Source of the DNA: Istiophorus platypterus
Taxonomy: Eukaryota > Chordata > Actinopteri > Istiophoriformes > Istiophoridae
NCBI GenBank assembly: GCA_016859345.1
Contig: CM029121.1
Span: 11,597,411 to 11,661,410, forward strand
DNA length: 64,000 nucleotides
Reading direction: 5' to 3'
The notes under the pieces were generated by a model. That model saw nothing but the letters and a program-made list of their open reading frames with translations, was not told where the DNA came from and ran no database searches. Numbering within the stretch: position 1 is the first letter of the stretch; every line of letters starts with the position of its first letter. Below, piece by piece: positions 12,930 through 24,077 of this stretch. A program made the translations under genes and the position numbers.

Positions 12930-13823
12930 CAAGAATACATCTGGGAATGGTAAAGTACAGAGTACTGGTCACGCATCAAGCTGCCCCAATCAAGACTGTG
13001 AGGTTGTGGTCTGAAGATGCATACCCGACTCGGCAAGACTGCTTTTAGTGCACAGACTAGGGTGTTATTTTCATACAAAATGGTGAGGACACAGAAAATA
13101 AAGTTCTTTCAGGGCACAACACTGTACCATCAAAACTATCCGCTGCCTTTCCAACAACAAGCCCTGGGTTACAATGGACATCAAAGCACTCCTGAACGAG
13201 AAGAAGAGGGTATTCAGCTCATGGGACAGGGAGGCAGTAAAGAGTTTCCAGAAACAGCTGTCAGTGAATATTAGAGAAGGAAAGGAGGCCTATATTAAGA
13301 AGCTTGAGAAGAGGCTGCAACAGAATGGCATTCTGGAGAGACCATCACTGGTTACAAGCCCATCAGTCAGATGGCAGATGGGAATGTTGATGGAGCCAAC
13401 GAGCTGAACTGTTTCTTCAGTGGATTTGACATGCAGCCTCGTACTGACTACTGACTACTGCGGCCATTGATCAAGCTGTCATAGGACCCCTTCCAGTTCG
13501 CCTGTCAACCAGATGTCGGAGTAGACAATGCCCTCACATACCTGCTCCTCTATGCCTATACCCACGTAGACAGGCCAGGGGGCATCAACAAAATCATGCA
13601 CTTTGATTGTTTTCAGTGCTTTTAAGAAGATTCAGCCTGCTCTGCTGTACTGATTTGTGATTTTGTGGTTCAGTTTTGTGGACTGGTGTGAGCTGAACCA
13701 CTTGCAGAACAACATCAAACAAAGAAAAGGAACTGGTGCTGAACTTCAGGAGATCAAGGACTCCAACCACTCATCTTCTCATAAGGGGAGAGATGGTGGA
13801 GATGGTAAAAGATTCCAAATAAC
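12930..13823 (+). mobile_element. 5' part of plus-strand L2/CR1-type LINE ORF2 (pseudogene)
   Basis: Plus-strand conceptual translation in shifting frames shows the linker between apurinic endonuclease and RT, then parts of RT. Landmarks are TVRLWSEDAY with QDCF (about 12990-13045); PWVTMDIKALLNEKKRVF, the typical post-endonuclease segment (about 13160-13215); GKEAYIKKLEKRLQQN (about 13280-13325); ITGYKP followed by ANELNCFFS (about 13346-13420); a degenerate AYQPDVGVDNALTYLL (about 13500-13550); and WCELNHLQ then KELVLNFRRSRTPT (about 13685-13770), the region after the catalytic box in this clade. Stops, frameshifts and an internal deletion that removes the catalytic box make it inactive. 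The reading ends near VEMVKDSK at about 13815, where the second LINE begins. The 3' part resumes at about 15650. The left boundary is approximate. Confidence 0.8.
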
Positions 13824-13879
13824 TTAATGGGGGGGGGGGTAGGAGAGAGGAGAGAGAGCATAGCACAATACAGGATACA

Positions 13880-15600
13880 GCTACCGTGTAAAGATGCATG
13901 ATAATAATGAGACCAATAAAAAAAATAATAGTTATAATAATAGAGATAATAATAATACTAATGAGACTCGCAAAATAGTAACAGTAATAATCATAATAAA
14001 TAAAGCAGTGGGTGTTGAGCCGGATCATGGTGGTAGTAGGTGGTCAGCAGCCACAGGTCCAGATGCTGCAGCATCTGTGGCAGAAAAACCTGCTGACAGT
14101 GACAGTAGCAGAGAGAATGGAGATGAGAAAGCACAAAACTATGGGGGGAGAGAAGAAGTGAAGTTAGTATAGATGCACTGTAGGGATTTGAACACATACA
14201 GATGGACAGGAAGAGGAGGAGAGAGGAGCTCAGTGCATCATGGAAAGTCCCCCAGCAGTCAAGGCCTATAGCAGCATAACTAGGGGATGCTTCAGATTGA
14301 GTCTGAGTCATCCCTAACTATAAAGTTAATCAAAAAAGAAGGTTTGAAGCCTACTCTTAAACATGGAGAGGGTATCTGCCTCTCAGACCCAAATTGGAAG
14401 GTGGTTGACAAATGAAGGCTCTGTCTCCCATTCTACTTTTTTAGACTAGGAACCACAAGTAAGCCTGGATTCTTGGCACACAGCGTTCTACTGGGATAAT
14501 AAGGTGCTAGGAGCTCTTTAAGTTTAGATGGTTCCTGACCATTAAGAGCATTGTAGGTGAGGAGAAGGATTTTAAATTCCATTCTGGCAGTGTATTTATA
14601 AGGTTTATAGAGCTGGTCCAAGCACAGAACCTTTTGGAACTCTATGACTAATGTTTGAGTATATGGAAGATTTATCATTAATGTGCAAAAATTGAATTCA
14701 ATCTGATATATAGGACTTAAACTAGTTTAGAGTGTTGCCTTTAATGCCAATTAAATGTTCGAGTCTGTGTAATAGGATGCGATGGTAAATAGTTGATGGT
14801 GAAGATGATCAATTTGGGCGGGACTAAAGCAAACAAGTTCTCTGTTTTATTGTGATATGTCACTTGCTTAAATTTAGCTAAAGCACTATCAGATATACAA
14901 CTAGTAAGGACATATTTTCCCAATGGTGAGTTGTCCAGCAATAGGAATTCAAAAGTTGCCAAACAGTAGTCCGATAAAAGAGGATTCTATGGAAAGACAA
15001 TCAAATGTTCAATTTCTATGCCATAAGTCCGATCGAGGTCGACGGTGTTGTAAAAACAGTGAGTGGGTTTATTTACACTCTGAGCAAAGCCAACTGAGTC
15101 TAAAAATGAGATAAACATAGCACTAAGGCTATCATTATCAACGTCGTAGAAACTCAGAGTATGGTCCAAGAATGTGGACACTACAGCAAATCGAACAGGC
15201 TTTAAAGATTTCTAGGTTGGATGCCTGACTAAGAATCAGGCTTTTGAATGAGATATAATTGAGTTCAGATTTAGAGTTGATTATTAGGCTTGAGTTGAAA
15301 ATGGCTGCAACTCCACCTACTTGGCCAGTGCCTCTGGGAATATAATTATTATTATGACCGGGGTAGGGGATTAATTTCAGCTAACATATTCATCATGACA
15401 GAGCCAGGTCTAAGTAAGATAAAATATATAAAAATGATGATCTGATATTAGATCATTAACTAATACAGCTTTGGATGCGAGTGTTCTAATGTATAAAAGT
15501 CCACATTTAATTCCCTTACTATGTTGTATATCTTTACTGGTGATTTTTAGATTTTTATTAGCTTTTTCAGTACAACTCCTCTTCTGCATGTTTTTGAATT
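13880..15600 (-). mobile_element. Minus-strand L2/CR1-type LINE, inserted in another LINE
   Basis: Read on the minus strand from high to low coordinate, this holds endonuclease pieces KAVLVNDLISDHH and TWLCHDEYVS (about 15480-15380), a GTG-rich loop in broken frame, SVNKPTHCFYNTVDL (about 15080-15030) and TFEFLLLDNSPLGKY (14957-14913). It then jumps to a broken RT motif resembling GVPQGSVLGP (about 14650-14620), and next to the post-RT tail RMEFKILLLTYNALNGQEP with KELLAPYYPSRTL (14586-14480). A degenerate FKSRLQTFFFD and 3' UTR follow, ending in an AAT-rich tail at 13894-14010. At least two internal deletions removed most of the RT, including its catalytic box. The order of the fragments and the short-repeat 3' tail are those of an L2-like element. 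It lies between two halves of a plus-strand LINE and is therefore the later insertion. Confidence 0.8.
13894..14010. repeat. AAT-rich simple-repeat tail of the minus-strand LINE
   Basis: This is an imperfect run of AATAAT/ATAATA units. It sits exactly where the minus-strand LINE should end, and L2/CR1-type elements commonly finish in short tandem repeats, so I take it as the expanded 3' tail rather than an independent microsatellite. A run of about ten G residues near 13829 lies just outside it. Confidence 0.6.
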
Positions 15601-15649
15601 AATTAATTTTGGTGGTCAGGGGCAGACACAGTTTCTAAGGGGTTTTGGG

Positions 15650-16062
15650 TGGGTGACTGCTGTAATGGAAGCACTGAGAAGCGTGTAAAACTGCAACTCT
15701 GCCTCCCGGTCAGAAGGCTGGCTCAGTCATGGGGGTGGAGCTGGACCCTCTGCATGTAATCGCGGAGAGGAAAATGTTGTCAAAACTGCTCTCCATCATA
15801 GGCAACATCTTCCACCCTCTACACAGTTTTCTAGTTAGCCAGAGGAGCACATTCAGCCAGAAACTTGGAATGACTATGTGCTCCACTAAACGCCAAAGGA
15901 GGTCCTTACTTCTCGGGGCCATCCAGTTATACTGTTCCTCTTATTTCAGCACATCTTAATCAGCACTCTGCCGTTTCACTACTGTTAATTTATTAGCAGT
16001 TTTGAGCAATTGTAACAAAGCAATTTCCCTGTGGGAATTAATAAAAAAATTTCTGATTCTAA
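15650..16062 (+). mobile_element. 3' part of the plus-strand L2/CR1-type LINE
   Basis: This is the plus-strand C-terminus of ORF2 in a long open segment. A frame-broken GSTEKR precedes VELDPLHVIAERKMLSKLL and HPLHSFLVSQRSTFSQKL (about 15731-15875), then MCSTKRQRRSLL and AIQLY, the usual end of this protein family. A short 3' UTR follows with TTTCCCTGTGGGAATTAAT and the terminal TTCTGATTCT at 16051-16060, matching the short repeated tail typical of these elements. Together with 12930-13823 it forms one copy interrupted by the minus-strand LINE. Roughly 70 codons expected between the halves are missing or unreadable. Confidence 0.8.
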
Positions 16063-17489
16063 TTATGACAGAGTGAATTGCATTAAATATGATGTGACTT
16101 TCTCTCACAGTGAAGTATTTTAAAGCTGATAGTGTTACACAGTGAAAACATGGAAAACATGAAAGTAGGGCCATCAACCAAGAATACCTGTTCTGTTTCC
16201 CAGCCCTGGGGTGGAGAATGTTTGATTCACCCTGAAGTTGAAGGACTGGGCTCATCACCAAGCTGGTGGTAAAAGCAATTTTGTCCAGGCTGCTCCTCTC
16301 TTTATATAGGCAGTTCAGGTTTTATTCTATGGGTAAAATAGTGAATGTACACGTTAGCATAAAAACAATTCATCCCTTCAGTGTACTTGAATCCGACAGC
16401 TGATTTCTGTGTTACACACATAATCCCTGCCACAATTAGTGCAGTGGAAGACCTGAACTGATCACACTTACACTAATAATAAAAGCTGAGATGTTTAGGT
16501 TAATCATGGTTGGCCCTCTACAACCATTAAACATATAAGTACTTAAGCCTCAGCACACTTGTGTGCCCATTGTGTGCGAGGAACCGACAGGATATCAGCC
16601 AGCCTGGCCAGTAGAACTAACAGACCTGCATACTTTCAACCAGCTCATCTGAAGAAACACTCCAGTATGCATGCTCTATGCGCTCAATAATTCATACGTA
16701 TAAGGAAGATCCTGGAGGCCTTTTCAGCATATGCACCCGGTGAGGAACTTTCACAGGAATGAGGGGGGCACCATCTTTGAACATGGTATCCAGTTCTCCT
16801 TAATACATCCATGTGGGTACTGGTTGACCAATGGCTCCATGTGAGCAGATTGCTCAGTCTTTTTGTGATCCCTTGTTCCTTTGTTGGAAAGTCACTCATG
16901 ATGCAATAGAATCATGAGGATTTAATAGCAATGCAGATTTAGAAAATAGAGTAGATAACAGGGTTCTGAGGATTGTGGCCCTTTTTTCTCCCCAAAGTCT
17001 CTGCAGGATAGATTTCTAAAAACAAGTGCTTAGAAAGTGAAATCTTACATACACACAGTGTTATATGTGGATCCACAAGGAAGTACCGATGACAGCTTTT
17101 GCAATTCTTCCTACAACCCAGATTTATCTATTGTCTCAGTATGGCAAACTCAACATCTCCACACCTGCTGCTCCATCATCACCAAGGTGTTTTGCTTCAG
17201 TAAATACTTGGCCACACCTTTTCCCCATGTGAGGTTAGTGCTGACTCGCTTAACTCTAAAGCTACTCTAATCTAATAAATTATCCAGTTAGACACTGCTC
17301 TGATTCAGAGAATATGAGCTGACTCAGGTAGAAGAATCAACACAATGAGAAAGAGCTAATGAAAAAGGTCTGTCTCAAACTATTTTAATCAGGCAGAAAA
17401 TTATAAAGTTATTTCTATATGTCACGAAAACACGTTTGTCCAGAGATTTTTATTCAAGATTGTTTAGTGTTTGTGAAGATTCAATGGTT
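16063..17489. other. Unassigned non-coding DNA
   Basis: This lies between the nested LINEs and the solo LTR. Only short reading frames are present, the longest at 17037-17270 (77 codons), none recognisable. The segment around 16540-16900 is somewhat less AT-rich but shows no repeat partner in the window and no coding signature. Confidence 0.5.
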
Positions 17490-18011
17490 TGTTCCTAAAT
17501 ATCTTGCTTCTCCTGCTTCTCTCTCCACATTTTTTTTTGTTTCTTGTTAGTAGATTTACTTTAAAAGACAAAGAGTCACTGGAGTCAGTCTTTGTGTGTT
17601 TAATATCTTGCAGCAAGGAGACAAGTCAGCACAGTAGTACAGAGTTGTCTGAGCTTTTAGTCTGGAGCATAAGCTTTTATAACGTATGACATATTTTCTA
17701 GCACAGGTAAGACAGACGCCCTTGTGGCCAAGGCTAAACTCAGAACCGAACATGGGTAAGATAAAGCTGGGAGCGGCTACACAGACACCCTTGTGGCCAA
17801 GACTAAACTCAGAAAACAAGAATCGCCTTGGCACACAATATTTCTTTTCTCACAGTATAAGAACATTCTTTCAAGTAAAACAATGGAACTGACAATTTTT
17901 CTCACATTTCTTCACATTCTCTTGCAAAAGTTTTTGGTATTGTTGCGGCCCTCTGTGAATTACTAGGCCAGTAAGCAGATGGCGGTGGTATGAGGTGATT
18001 ATTTAGGAACA
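17490..18011 (-). mobile_element. Solo LTR of an endogenous retrovirus-like element
   Basis: The 522-bp segment begins and ends with an inverted pair, TGTTCCTAAATA on the minus strand at the right end and TATTTAGGAACA at the left end, giving canonical TG...CA termini. In minus-strand order it contains a 34-bp direct duplication (17781-17814 and 17712-17745), in the position of retroviral U3 enhancer repeats; a TATA box TATAAAAG (17681-17674); a poly(A) signal ATTAAA (17604-17599) about 75 bp downstream; and a GACT/TCTTTGTC-rich stretch before the end. No gag, pol or env sequence and no second LTR flank it, so it is probably the product of LTR-LTR recombination. The flanking five bases do not match, so the target duplication has decayed or the ends are slightly misplaced. 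A Ty3-type LTR is an alternative. Confidence 0.7.
17712..17814. repeat. 34-bp direct duplication within the LTR
   Basis: Two 34-bp copies (17712-17745 and 17781-17814), each beginning ACAGAC and ending AAACTCAGAA, differ at two positions and are 69 bp apart. They lie on the U3 side of the TATA box, as retroviral enhancer duplications do. The core CTTGTGGCCAAG contains the palindromic TGGCCA. Confidence 0.85.
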
Positions 18012-18419
18012 AAAGGCTAATTGAGCCTATGGTTGATACGAAAGGAAAGGATGCAGGAATAAAGGAGGTTCTCCCTGTGAGTTTGAAAAATGAAAGGAGC
18101 ATGTGTTTTGGCAATATGGAATATGAAATAGGCCTTATTTCATTTTTGGCCTCCTATTATCTTATTTTTCCAGTAGCTTCAAGAGTCACTGATTTGTATG
18201 GCATGGTGTTTGGTTCCCAAAGTAGCGGCAGAGTGAGGTCTTGGATGTTATTGTTTCATGGACACTCTCAGTCCCTCTCTCCAGGTATTTGTGCTTTCAA
18301 ATGGAATTCCTTTATCAGTCAGCATTTGTGTATCTGCCCATGTAACCTTCTAGTGTTCAAGATAACACCGGAGCTCTCAAATTAAGCCTTACCTCACCAG
18401 CCATATTTATCAATGATCA
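18012..18419. other. Unassigned non-coding DNA
   Basis: A 118-codon frame is open at 18029-18385 (+), just beyond the LTR. It has no recognisable domain and no sign of exon boundaries. I treat it as a chance frame. Confidence 0.45.
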
Positions 18420-18780
18420 CTGTTTCCATCATTATTATTTCATTATCTAGTGTAATAACATTCCTATTTGTTCCGTCTCCTGTTTCCTCCGTTTGTCTTT
18501 TAACTGTTGAACAAATCTTCCTCATATTTAATTAAAGTGTCCGGGGTGTGGGCATTTTGGCCCACTAGCGGTGATTGTGTTTTATGCTTTTATTCCCTCA
18601 TTTATAGTGGATTAAAATTGAATTCCTGTCTCCTAAAGTACAGGAGCTGCTGCCTATTGTCAGTTTTCTGCTCATTCTGCTAATCCCTGGTTGACAGCTT
18701 CTGCTTTGCAAGGATCTTGTGTGTGGGTCTCTCTCTTCCTCTCTCCTTGTCTCTCACTTGCACAGAAGCATCCCACTCCA
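18420..18780. promoter_or_regulatory. Candidate conserved non-coding element
   Basis: This block has higher sequence complexity than its surroundings and no transposon or coding features. It carries homeodomain-type cores (TTTAATTAAAG near 18527-18537), a GC-richer core around 18541-18580, and an inverted pair TCCTGT...ACAGGA near 18625-18645. No alignment was possible; the call rests on composition and motifs only. Confidence 0.25.
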
Positions 18781-20959
18781 TATTATTTTCTCACAAATTG
18801 CTGCTAATTTTTATACAGAACACAGAGAAATCATCTGGAATGTTAAAAATAAGTACAACGGATTGAGTGTATTACTCATATATTGAAATTCATGTATGCA
18901 AATGTTCACTTACTGTCTATTTTCTACCATAGACCTTCCTTTGATATTGTGAATGTACCACCTCACCTAACATACTCTACAAAATTCACTCAGGAATCTG
19001 GCAGGGATAGAAGCACTATGTAAGAACAAGGGTAACATTTGCCTTGATTTCACCGACTTATTTTCGCGAGAACTGTGTACCCCCCTCCCTTTGCCATTCT
19101 GTCTCATGAAAAATGAATGAAACCAAGGTCATGTTAGGGAAGGGAGCCGTCTGTATACTACATGTCTGCAAAGACTGGAAGAGGGTTTCACTCCAATTTA
19201 AGCCACACCTGATAGAAGACATTAACCTTGACCCAAACTTCACATCATCTTATCATGCCTGACTAGTCTCTCAGGCTGACTCACCCATCAGTTCCTTAAT
19301 CCACTCGTGTGTGACCACATAAAGAACATACACAAACATCCAAATTCAAACACCTGAATGTGTGTGAAGTCATATAAAGTCTAAACATATATGGGTGTAG
19401 GCATTCACACAGAGCTGAATCAAACAACGTTTGACTAAGTGAGCCACTTTAGTTTCAAGAAACATTCTTAAAATACAAAAAAACACAGTGAAAGTATGGT
19501 CTTACAATAAGTGTGTGCTAAATAAAAAGTAGAGACCATGTTGCAATGAAATGACACCACATGTTGACATTCCATCCCATGGGTCACTACAACATGAATA
19601 CACGGGTATTCTTGTTTTGTTTTTTTTAAATTGAGGTACTCTACTCTTTGTGTCTCCAATTAAAAATAAAATGGAAACCAGTGGAATACACTTTTTCTAT
19701 ACTAAACTTCAAAACAATCATAATTCCAGCACATTACTTTTTACAATGATGCAACTTTATTGACAGACAGGAAGTCAAGCATCTTGCTGAATTCTTGGCT
19801 GAACGTGCAGGAGGTAAAGAAGAACTGTCACAATGAACAGGAGTCTTGGGAACAGTCACTGTGTTGAGCCGATGCTGCAGAGCTCAACCAAAAGATAGAA
19901 TTACATTCTAGCCATTCGCTGACTGCTTTATAGCCAAGCAATTTTATTATACATGACAGTCATCAAGTCATCCAATATGATAAGTAAGTCTAAGAACTAT
20001 GATAATGTTTTCTTATATTTCATTTTGTCAGTGCATTATGGGGAATTTCTGATCGTAAAACTTGATCGCATGCTCAGTGTAATTATTTATAAGGTAGATG
20101 TAAAGTGTCAGTCAAGCATAGTGACATGCTGACATGCCCACACAGAAATCTGACATGCATCTATAAAGATGTGCATCTCAGTGGAGCCTAAAATCAGGTC
20201 ATGCCAGCTGACGTTTAACTTCAGTGTCCCGTAGCATAAAATGATGCATTTAGATATTTGCACAGGCTTATCACCATAAATATTCATTTTCAAAGGTCAC
20301 TGTTTAAAATTGTATGTGTGATCTGAGCTCATGAATTTCCTCTTTAGGCCTCATAAAACAGGTTCTTTGTTAAATTCAGTTCACCATGTTTCTTGATCTC
20401 ATGACCAGCCTTGATCAAGGGTGTTTGTTCTTGTTTGTTTGTTTTTTGTTTTTGTTTTTTTAGTTTGTTTTTTTTTTTCAGTTTTTGTTTTTTCCAAGTA
20501 CAAACCCAATGTAGACATGTGCCTATTTTGGTTAACAGTCAAAAGAGCCTCCCCTACAGTGCTCTTTGTGACTGCATGCATTTATGCTTAGGTTTTATAG
20601 TAATCTTAACTAAACAGCCTAAACAAACACAGTGGTTAAAAGACCCAAGGATGTGGCAAGATTTCATTTACTCTTAATTAGTGCTCTTAATTCGAATGAA
20701 TTCTACTGATTCTCTCATTCTGTTCATGACCAGGCCTTCAAAGAAAAGCCTTTAAATAATGCTGTACTTATATACACTTGAGAGACAGAGTGTGACAGCA
20801 GAGAGCCATTCCCTTAACACTTTTAAATCCAATTCCAATAATACAGAATTTGTCCCTCTTTTCAATATACATTTAACAGCCCAGCAATTCACATGGGGAT
20901 GTTTTACATATGATAACAATAACTGTAAAGGGGAAATGAGTTGAGCATTCATTGGTGCA
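18781..20959. other. Unassigned non-coding DNA
   Basis: Only short, unrecognised frames are found. A T/G-rich low-complexity tract runs through about 20420-20495 (GTTTG and T runs), and it alone accounts for the phenylalanine-rich frame there. No RNA gene or transposon end is visible. Confidence 0.5.
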
Positions 20960-21330
20960 TTCATCCCTTGGATATGAAAAATGGGAAGATCTAATGCCTT
21001 GCCCTGGGAGACTTGTCAGACAGACTCGGATCTGACCACTTGCCACAGGGTGTGGTGTCATGTAAACAGCCACCTACAGGCAACCATGACCTTTCACCAT
21101 TTTTGTTGTTGTTGTTGTTGTTGTTGTTTGGTCTCCTCTGTTTCACATGCCCCATCCCCCAGAAAGCCCCGAGTGGCATCAGGCATTGACCCCGAGGCCT
21201 TTTCTCTAATACAGTATTCATGCATGCAGAGAAAGACAATTATAACGTGAGAGCTCCCTCAGAAGCAAATATGTGCATTATAAAATACATTATGATAATT
21301 AGGGAATCATTTGTGATAAAACAACATAAT
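20960..21330. promoter_or_regulatory. Candidate conserved non-coding element split by a TTG repeat
   Basis: Two higher-complexity segments (about 20970-21100 and 21130-21330) flank a pure TTG run. They carry AGGTCA/TGACCT-like half-sites (CATGACCTTTCACC near 21085) and AT-rich homeodomain-type sequence (TATGATAATTAGG near 21292). There is no coding signature. Conservation is inferred from appearance only. Confidence 0.25.
21103..21129. repeat. (TTG)n microsatellite
   Basis: Nine uninterrupted trinucleotide units occupy this position and are likely to vary in length between individuals. Confidence 0.95.
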
Positions 21331-23752
21331 GCTCAACTTTACAGCGACAGAGTGGAAAAGGGACAGAGCTACTTTATGAATATTTTCCTTGAAGAAAATT
21401 CTTCAAGGAAATAAGTTCACGTGACTGCCTCATGTTACACTGCAACATCAACATATTGAAACCTACTTTTATTTTTAGGATTAATTAGTACTAGGAGTAT
21501 TTTCAATACAGTAATGAAATGTAATCATTTTTTTTTACCATACTTACCGAGACATCTACATACAACACGGTAAAACAACAACAAGTTAATCTTGTACTTA
21601 ATAAGTTTTCATTAACTGTGAAATTAGTTTCTTATGTGATTCCATGGCAACATGAAAAATGTATTGCCTATAAAGTCATGCTTTGTTTTAAATTTTGTAA
21701 AGGTTTGATGGCTTTCCCTTTCTTGTTAGTCACTGTTAAGATTCACGGTTTCTCCATTATCCATTCAGTAAGACTCTGCCAAGCGGTAATATAAAAAGAA
21801 AATATGCTCTTGCTTTTGTTGGAGGCTTTGCTGCCTCTCATAGAAGATGCTGGCTCAAAGTAGTGCCTAGAATTGGATTATCTTAAATACTTAGTTGCAT
21901 TATTGATTTACTCATCAGTTCCTTTAGCATTTAAATGAAAGACAAGGATTCATACAGTTTGCCAAGTTTATTTGGGGGAAAAGATCTTAGAGTGAGGCTA
22001 TAGTTCATCACACAGAATTAAGTTTTTATCATTTGGCAGGCTGTACTGCTTCAAATCAAAACACAACCTACATGATGTAATGTTAGGAGTTAAGCAGATG
22101 AAATTTATGCAACACACAAGTTACGGTATAAATTATGTAATATCTACACATTCTACAATCTTCTAGTGTCAACATGTCTGACACTAACGTTAATGCACAA
22201 CACAGAGAGCCCTGTATTATAGATGATCTTTCTAGCTTTTATAATCACACTCAGTAGAGATATCTTATGCCATTAATTTTTGTTTGCTGTCATTGTTTTT
22301 GTTTTCAGCTTCTCTGTACTGTAGCTGTGCTCATCTAAGATTTACAGTTCAATATTGATGTTTATCAGAATGAAAAGTGAAACATCGAAAGTCAACAGAC
22401 TGCTTTGTTGCTTAAACCTGTGATGTGATATCAATAATACATGAGTTTCGTCTAAGAATTGTAAACATGTAGGTTTGTAGTGGGGTGCACCAAGTCAAAC
22501 ACAAAGCTCGTATCTGCCTTGTGATAGCAACCTCTGTTGGCAGTGTTTCTTTGTAGTGTAAAGTACTTTCAGTGGTTGATAAGACAAGAAAAGTACCATA
22601 TAAGTGTAGTTCATTTACCATTCCATTTGCTGAATTGGGTATATTTTGTAAAGTCATGTTTGCTTCTATTTACCTAGTGGTATATGTTAAATTATTTCAA
22701 GTAACACAGGTTAGAAATCCCACGTGGTATTTTGCCTATTCCAACTCTGAATGAAAACATAAGGAATCCTTGCTGTAAACACACTACAGAGGCTACTTAA
22801 AATGTAGTGCAGTGATTCCAGATACTATGGTCTCAATCTAGACTTGATTCTCTTACTTTTGCCACTGGTGGTTCTGATTTAATTTCTCTGTTTGTTTGGT
22901 TTTTTTTTTTGTTTTTATTTGTTTTGTTTTGTTTGTTCTAGAGTTGTTTTTTTTTTTTTTTTTTGGGGGTGGGGGTTCGCCTTAAAGCTATGTTCTTATC
23001 TTATTTTTCAGGGAAAATTGATCTCCAACACACCATTACAGTGCCCGTTCAAAACAATAACACTTATTATCATCCTTAATGTTAGAATCCTTACAATTTT
23101 CATGAGACAATTTCTTTTTCTGGTAAGTATTTTTCAGCAGTAGCCACTCAGTGCATTTTCATTCAGTAATTACCTTTTTATGTTGTATTTGTTGTTACTG
23201 TTTTGTTCATTTTTGTTGAGTCTGCCATCCTGTGCTGGATTCAAATCGCACAAGGGATCCATTTAGTCCACATTATTTTTTTTCTTAATTTTATCTCACC
23301 AATATGACCCTCTCTATTCACTGTTCACTCTCTCAGAGCTGTGTTAAATTGATGGAGACCGATATCAGGATACAGGAGACATTTCCTACTATTGCTGCTT
23401 CACATTAAAAGAATTCAACACAGAGAAACTTATTGTGAAACAGTTACTGAAAATTATGCACATTTTTATTGCTGAAGGTGACTGTTCATCAGAAATGAAA
23501 CAGTTATTTTTGTTATCTGTTTGAAATATTGCAGGGAATAATGGAGCAAGAGGAGGCAGCCACTGTTAGATGAGCTGTTAGATGAGGAGCTGCAGGCGAA
23601 AGGTTGCACACCTCCAACTTCTCAGGAAGACAACCAACTCCAATGTGCCCTGTTGTCGTGAGGAACAACTGCTTATGCTGTGCAAAGCTTGAACTCAGAT
23701 CACAGTTGTTCAAAACATGATGGAAAAAGTCAATTATTGACTGACCTCCTCA
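21331..23752. other. Unassigned non-coding DNA with T/G-rich tracts
   Basis: No gene is seen. The low-complexity stretch 22895-22975 holds T runs (T18 at 22947-22964), GTTTT repeats and a G-rich end. The short frames here are products of those tracts. The perfect palindrome at 21385-21410 is listed separately. Confidence 0.5.
21385..21410. promoter_or_regulatory. Palindrome with paired STAT-type (GAS) motifs
   Basis: TTCCTTGAAGAA and its exact reverse complement flank AA, giving 12-bp arms. Each arm contains the TTCN3GAA consensus bound by STAT dimers: TTCCTTGAA at 21385-21393 and TTCAAGGAA at 21402-21410. The symmetry is certain; regulatory function is an inference. Confidence 0.4.
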
Positions 23753-24077
23753 TTAAAGGACCAGTGTGCAGGATATAGAGGGAGCTATTGGCAAAATTGG
23801 AGTATAATATTCATAATTGTCATTAGCAATAATCACCTGAAACTAAGAATTGTTGTGATTTCATCAGCTTAGAATAAGCTCTTCATATCTACATAGGGAG
23901 TGGGTCCTCCTCTGCGTTTCTGCAGTAGAGGGCTTTTGCATATTTCGTTTACCTGAAGGCCACCATAAATTCTCCTACACACTTGGAAAGGAAGGGTTGA
24001 GGGGAGGGGTATTGAGCTGGTTGCAATCTGCAACCCCACCTCTGGAGGCCACTAAATTCTACACACTGGTCCTTTAA
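23753..24077. mobile_element. TTAA-bounded MITE (non-autonomous DNA transposon)
   Basis: The element starts TTAAAGGACCAGTGTG and ends with the exact reverse complement CACACTGGTCCTTTAA. Imperfect pairing continues inward (GCAGGATATAG against CTAAATTCTACA). Total length is 325 bp with no coding capacity, as expected of a MITE. TTAA at both extremes fits a piggyBac-type target duplication, although the four bases could equally be part of the terminal repeat with a lost or shorter duplication. No second copy lies in this window. Confidence 0.85.

Noticed and set aside
14433..14678. 81-residue minus-strand frame as a host gene
   Set aside because: It contains RMEFKILLLTYNALNG, the post-RT tail of an L2-type LINE.
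15729..15959. 76-residue plus-strand frame as a host gene
   Set aside because: It is the C-terminus of the plus-strand LINE ORF2.
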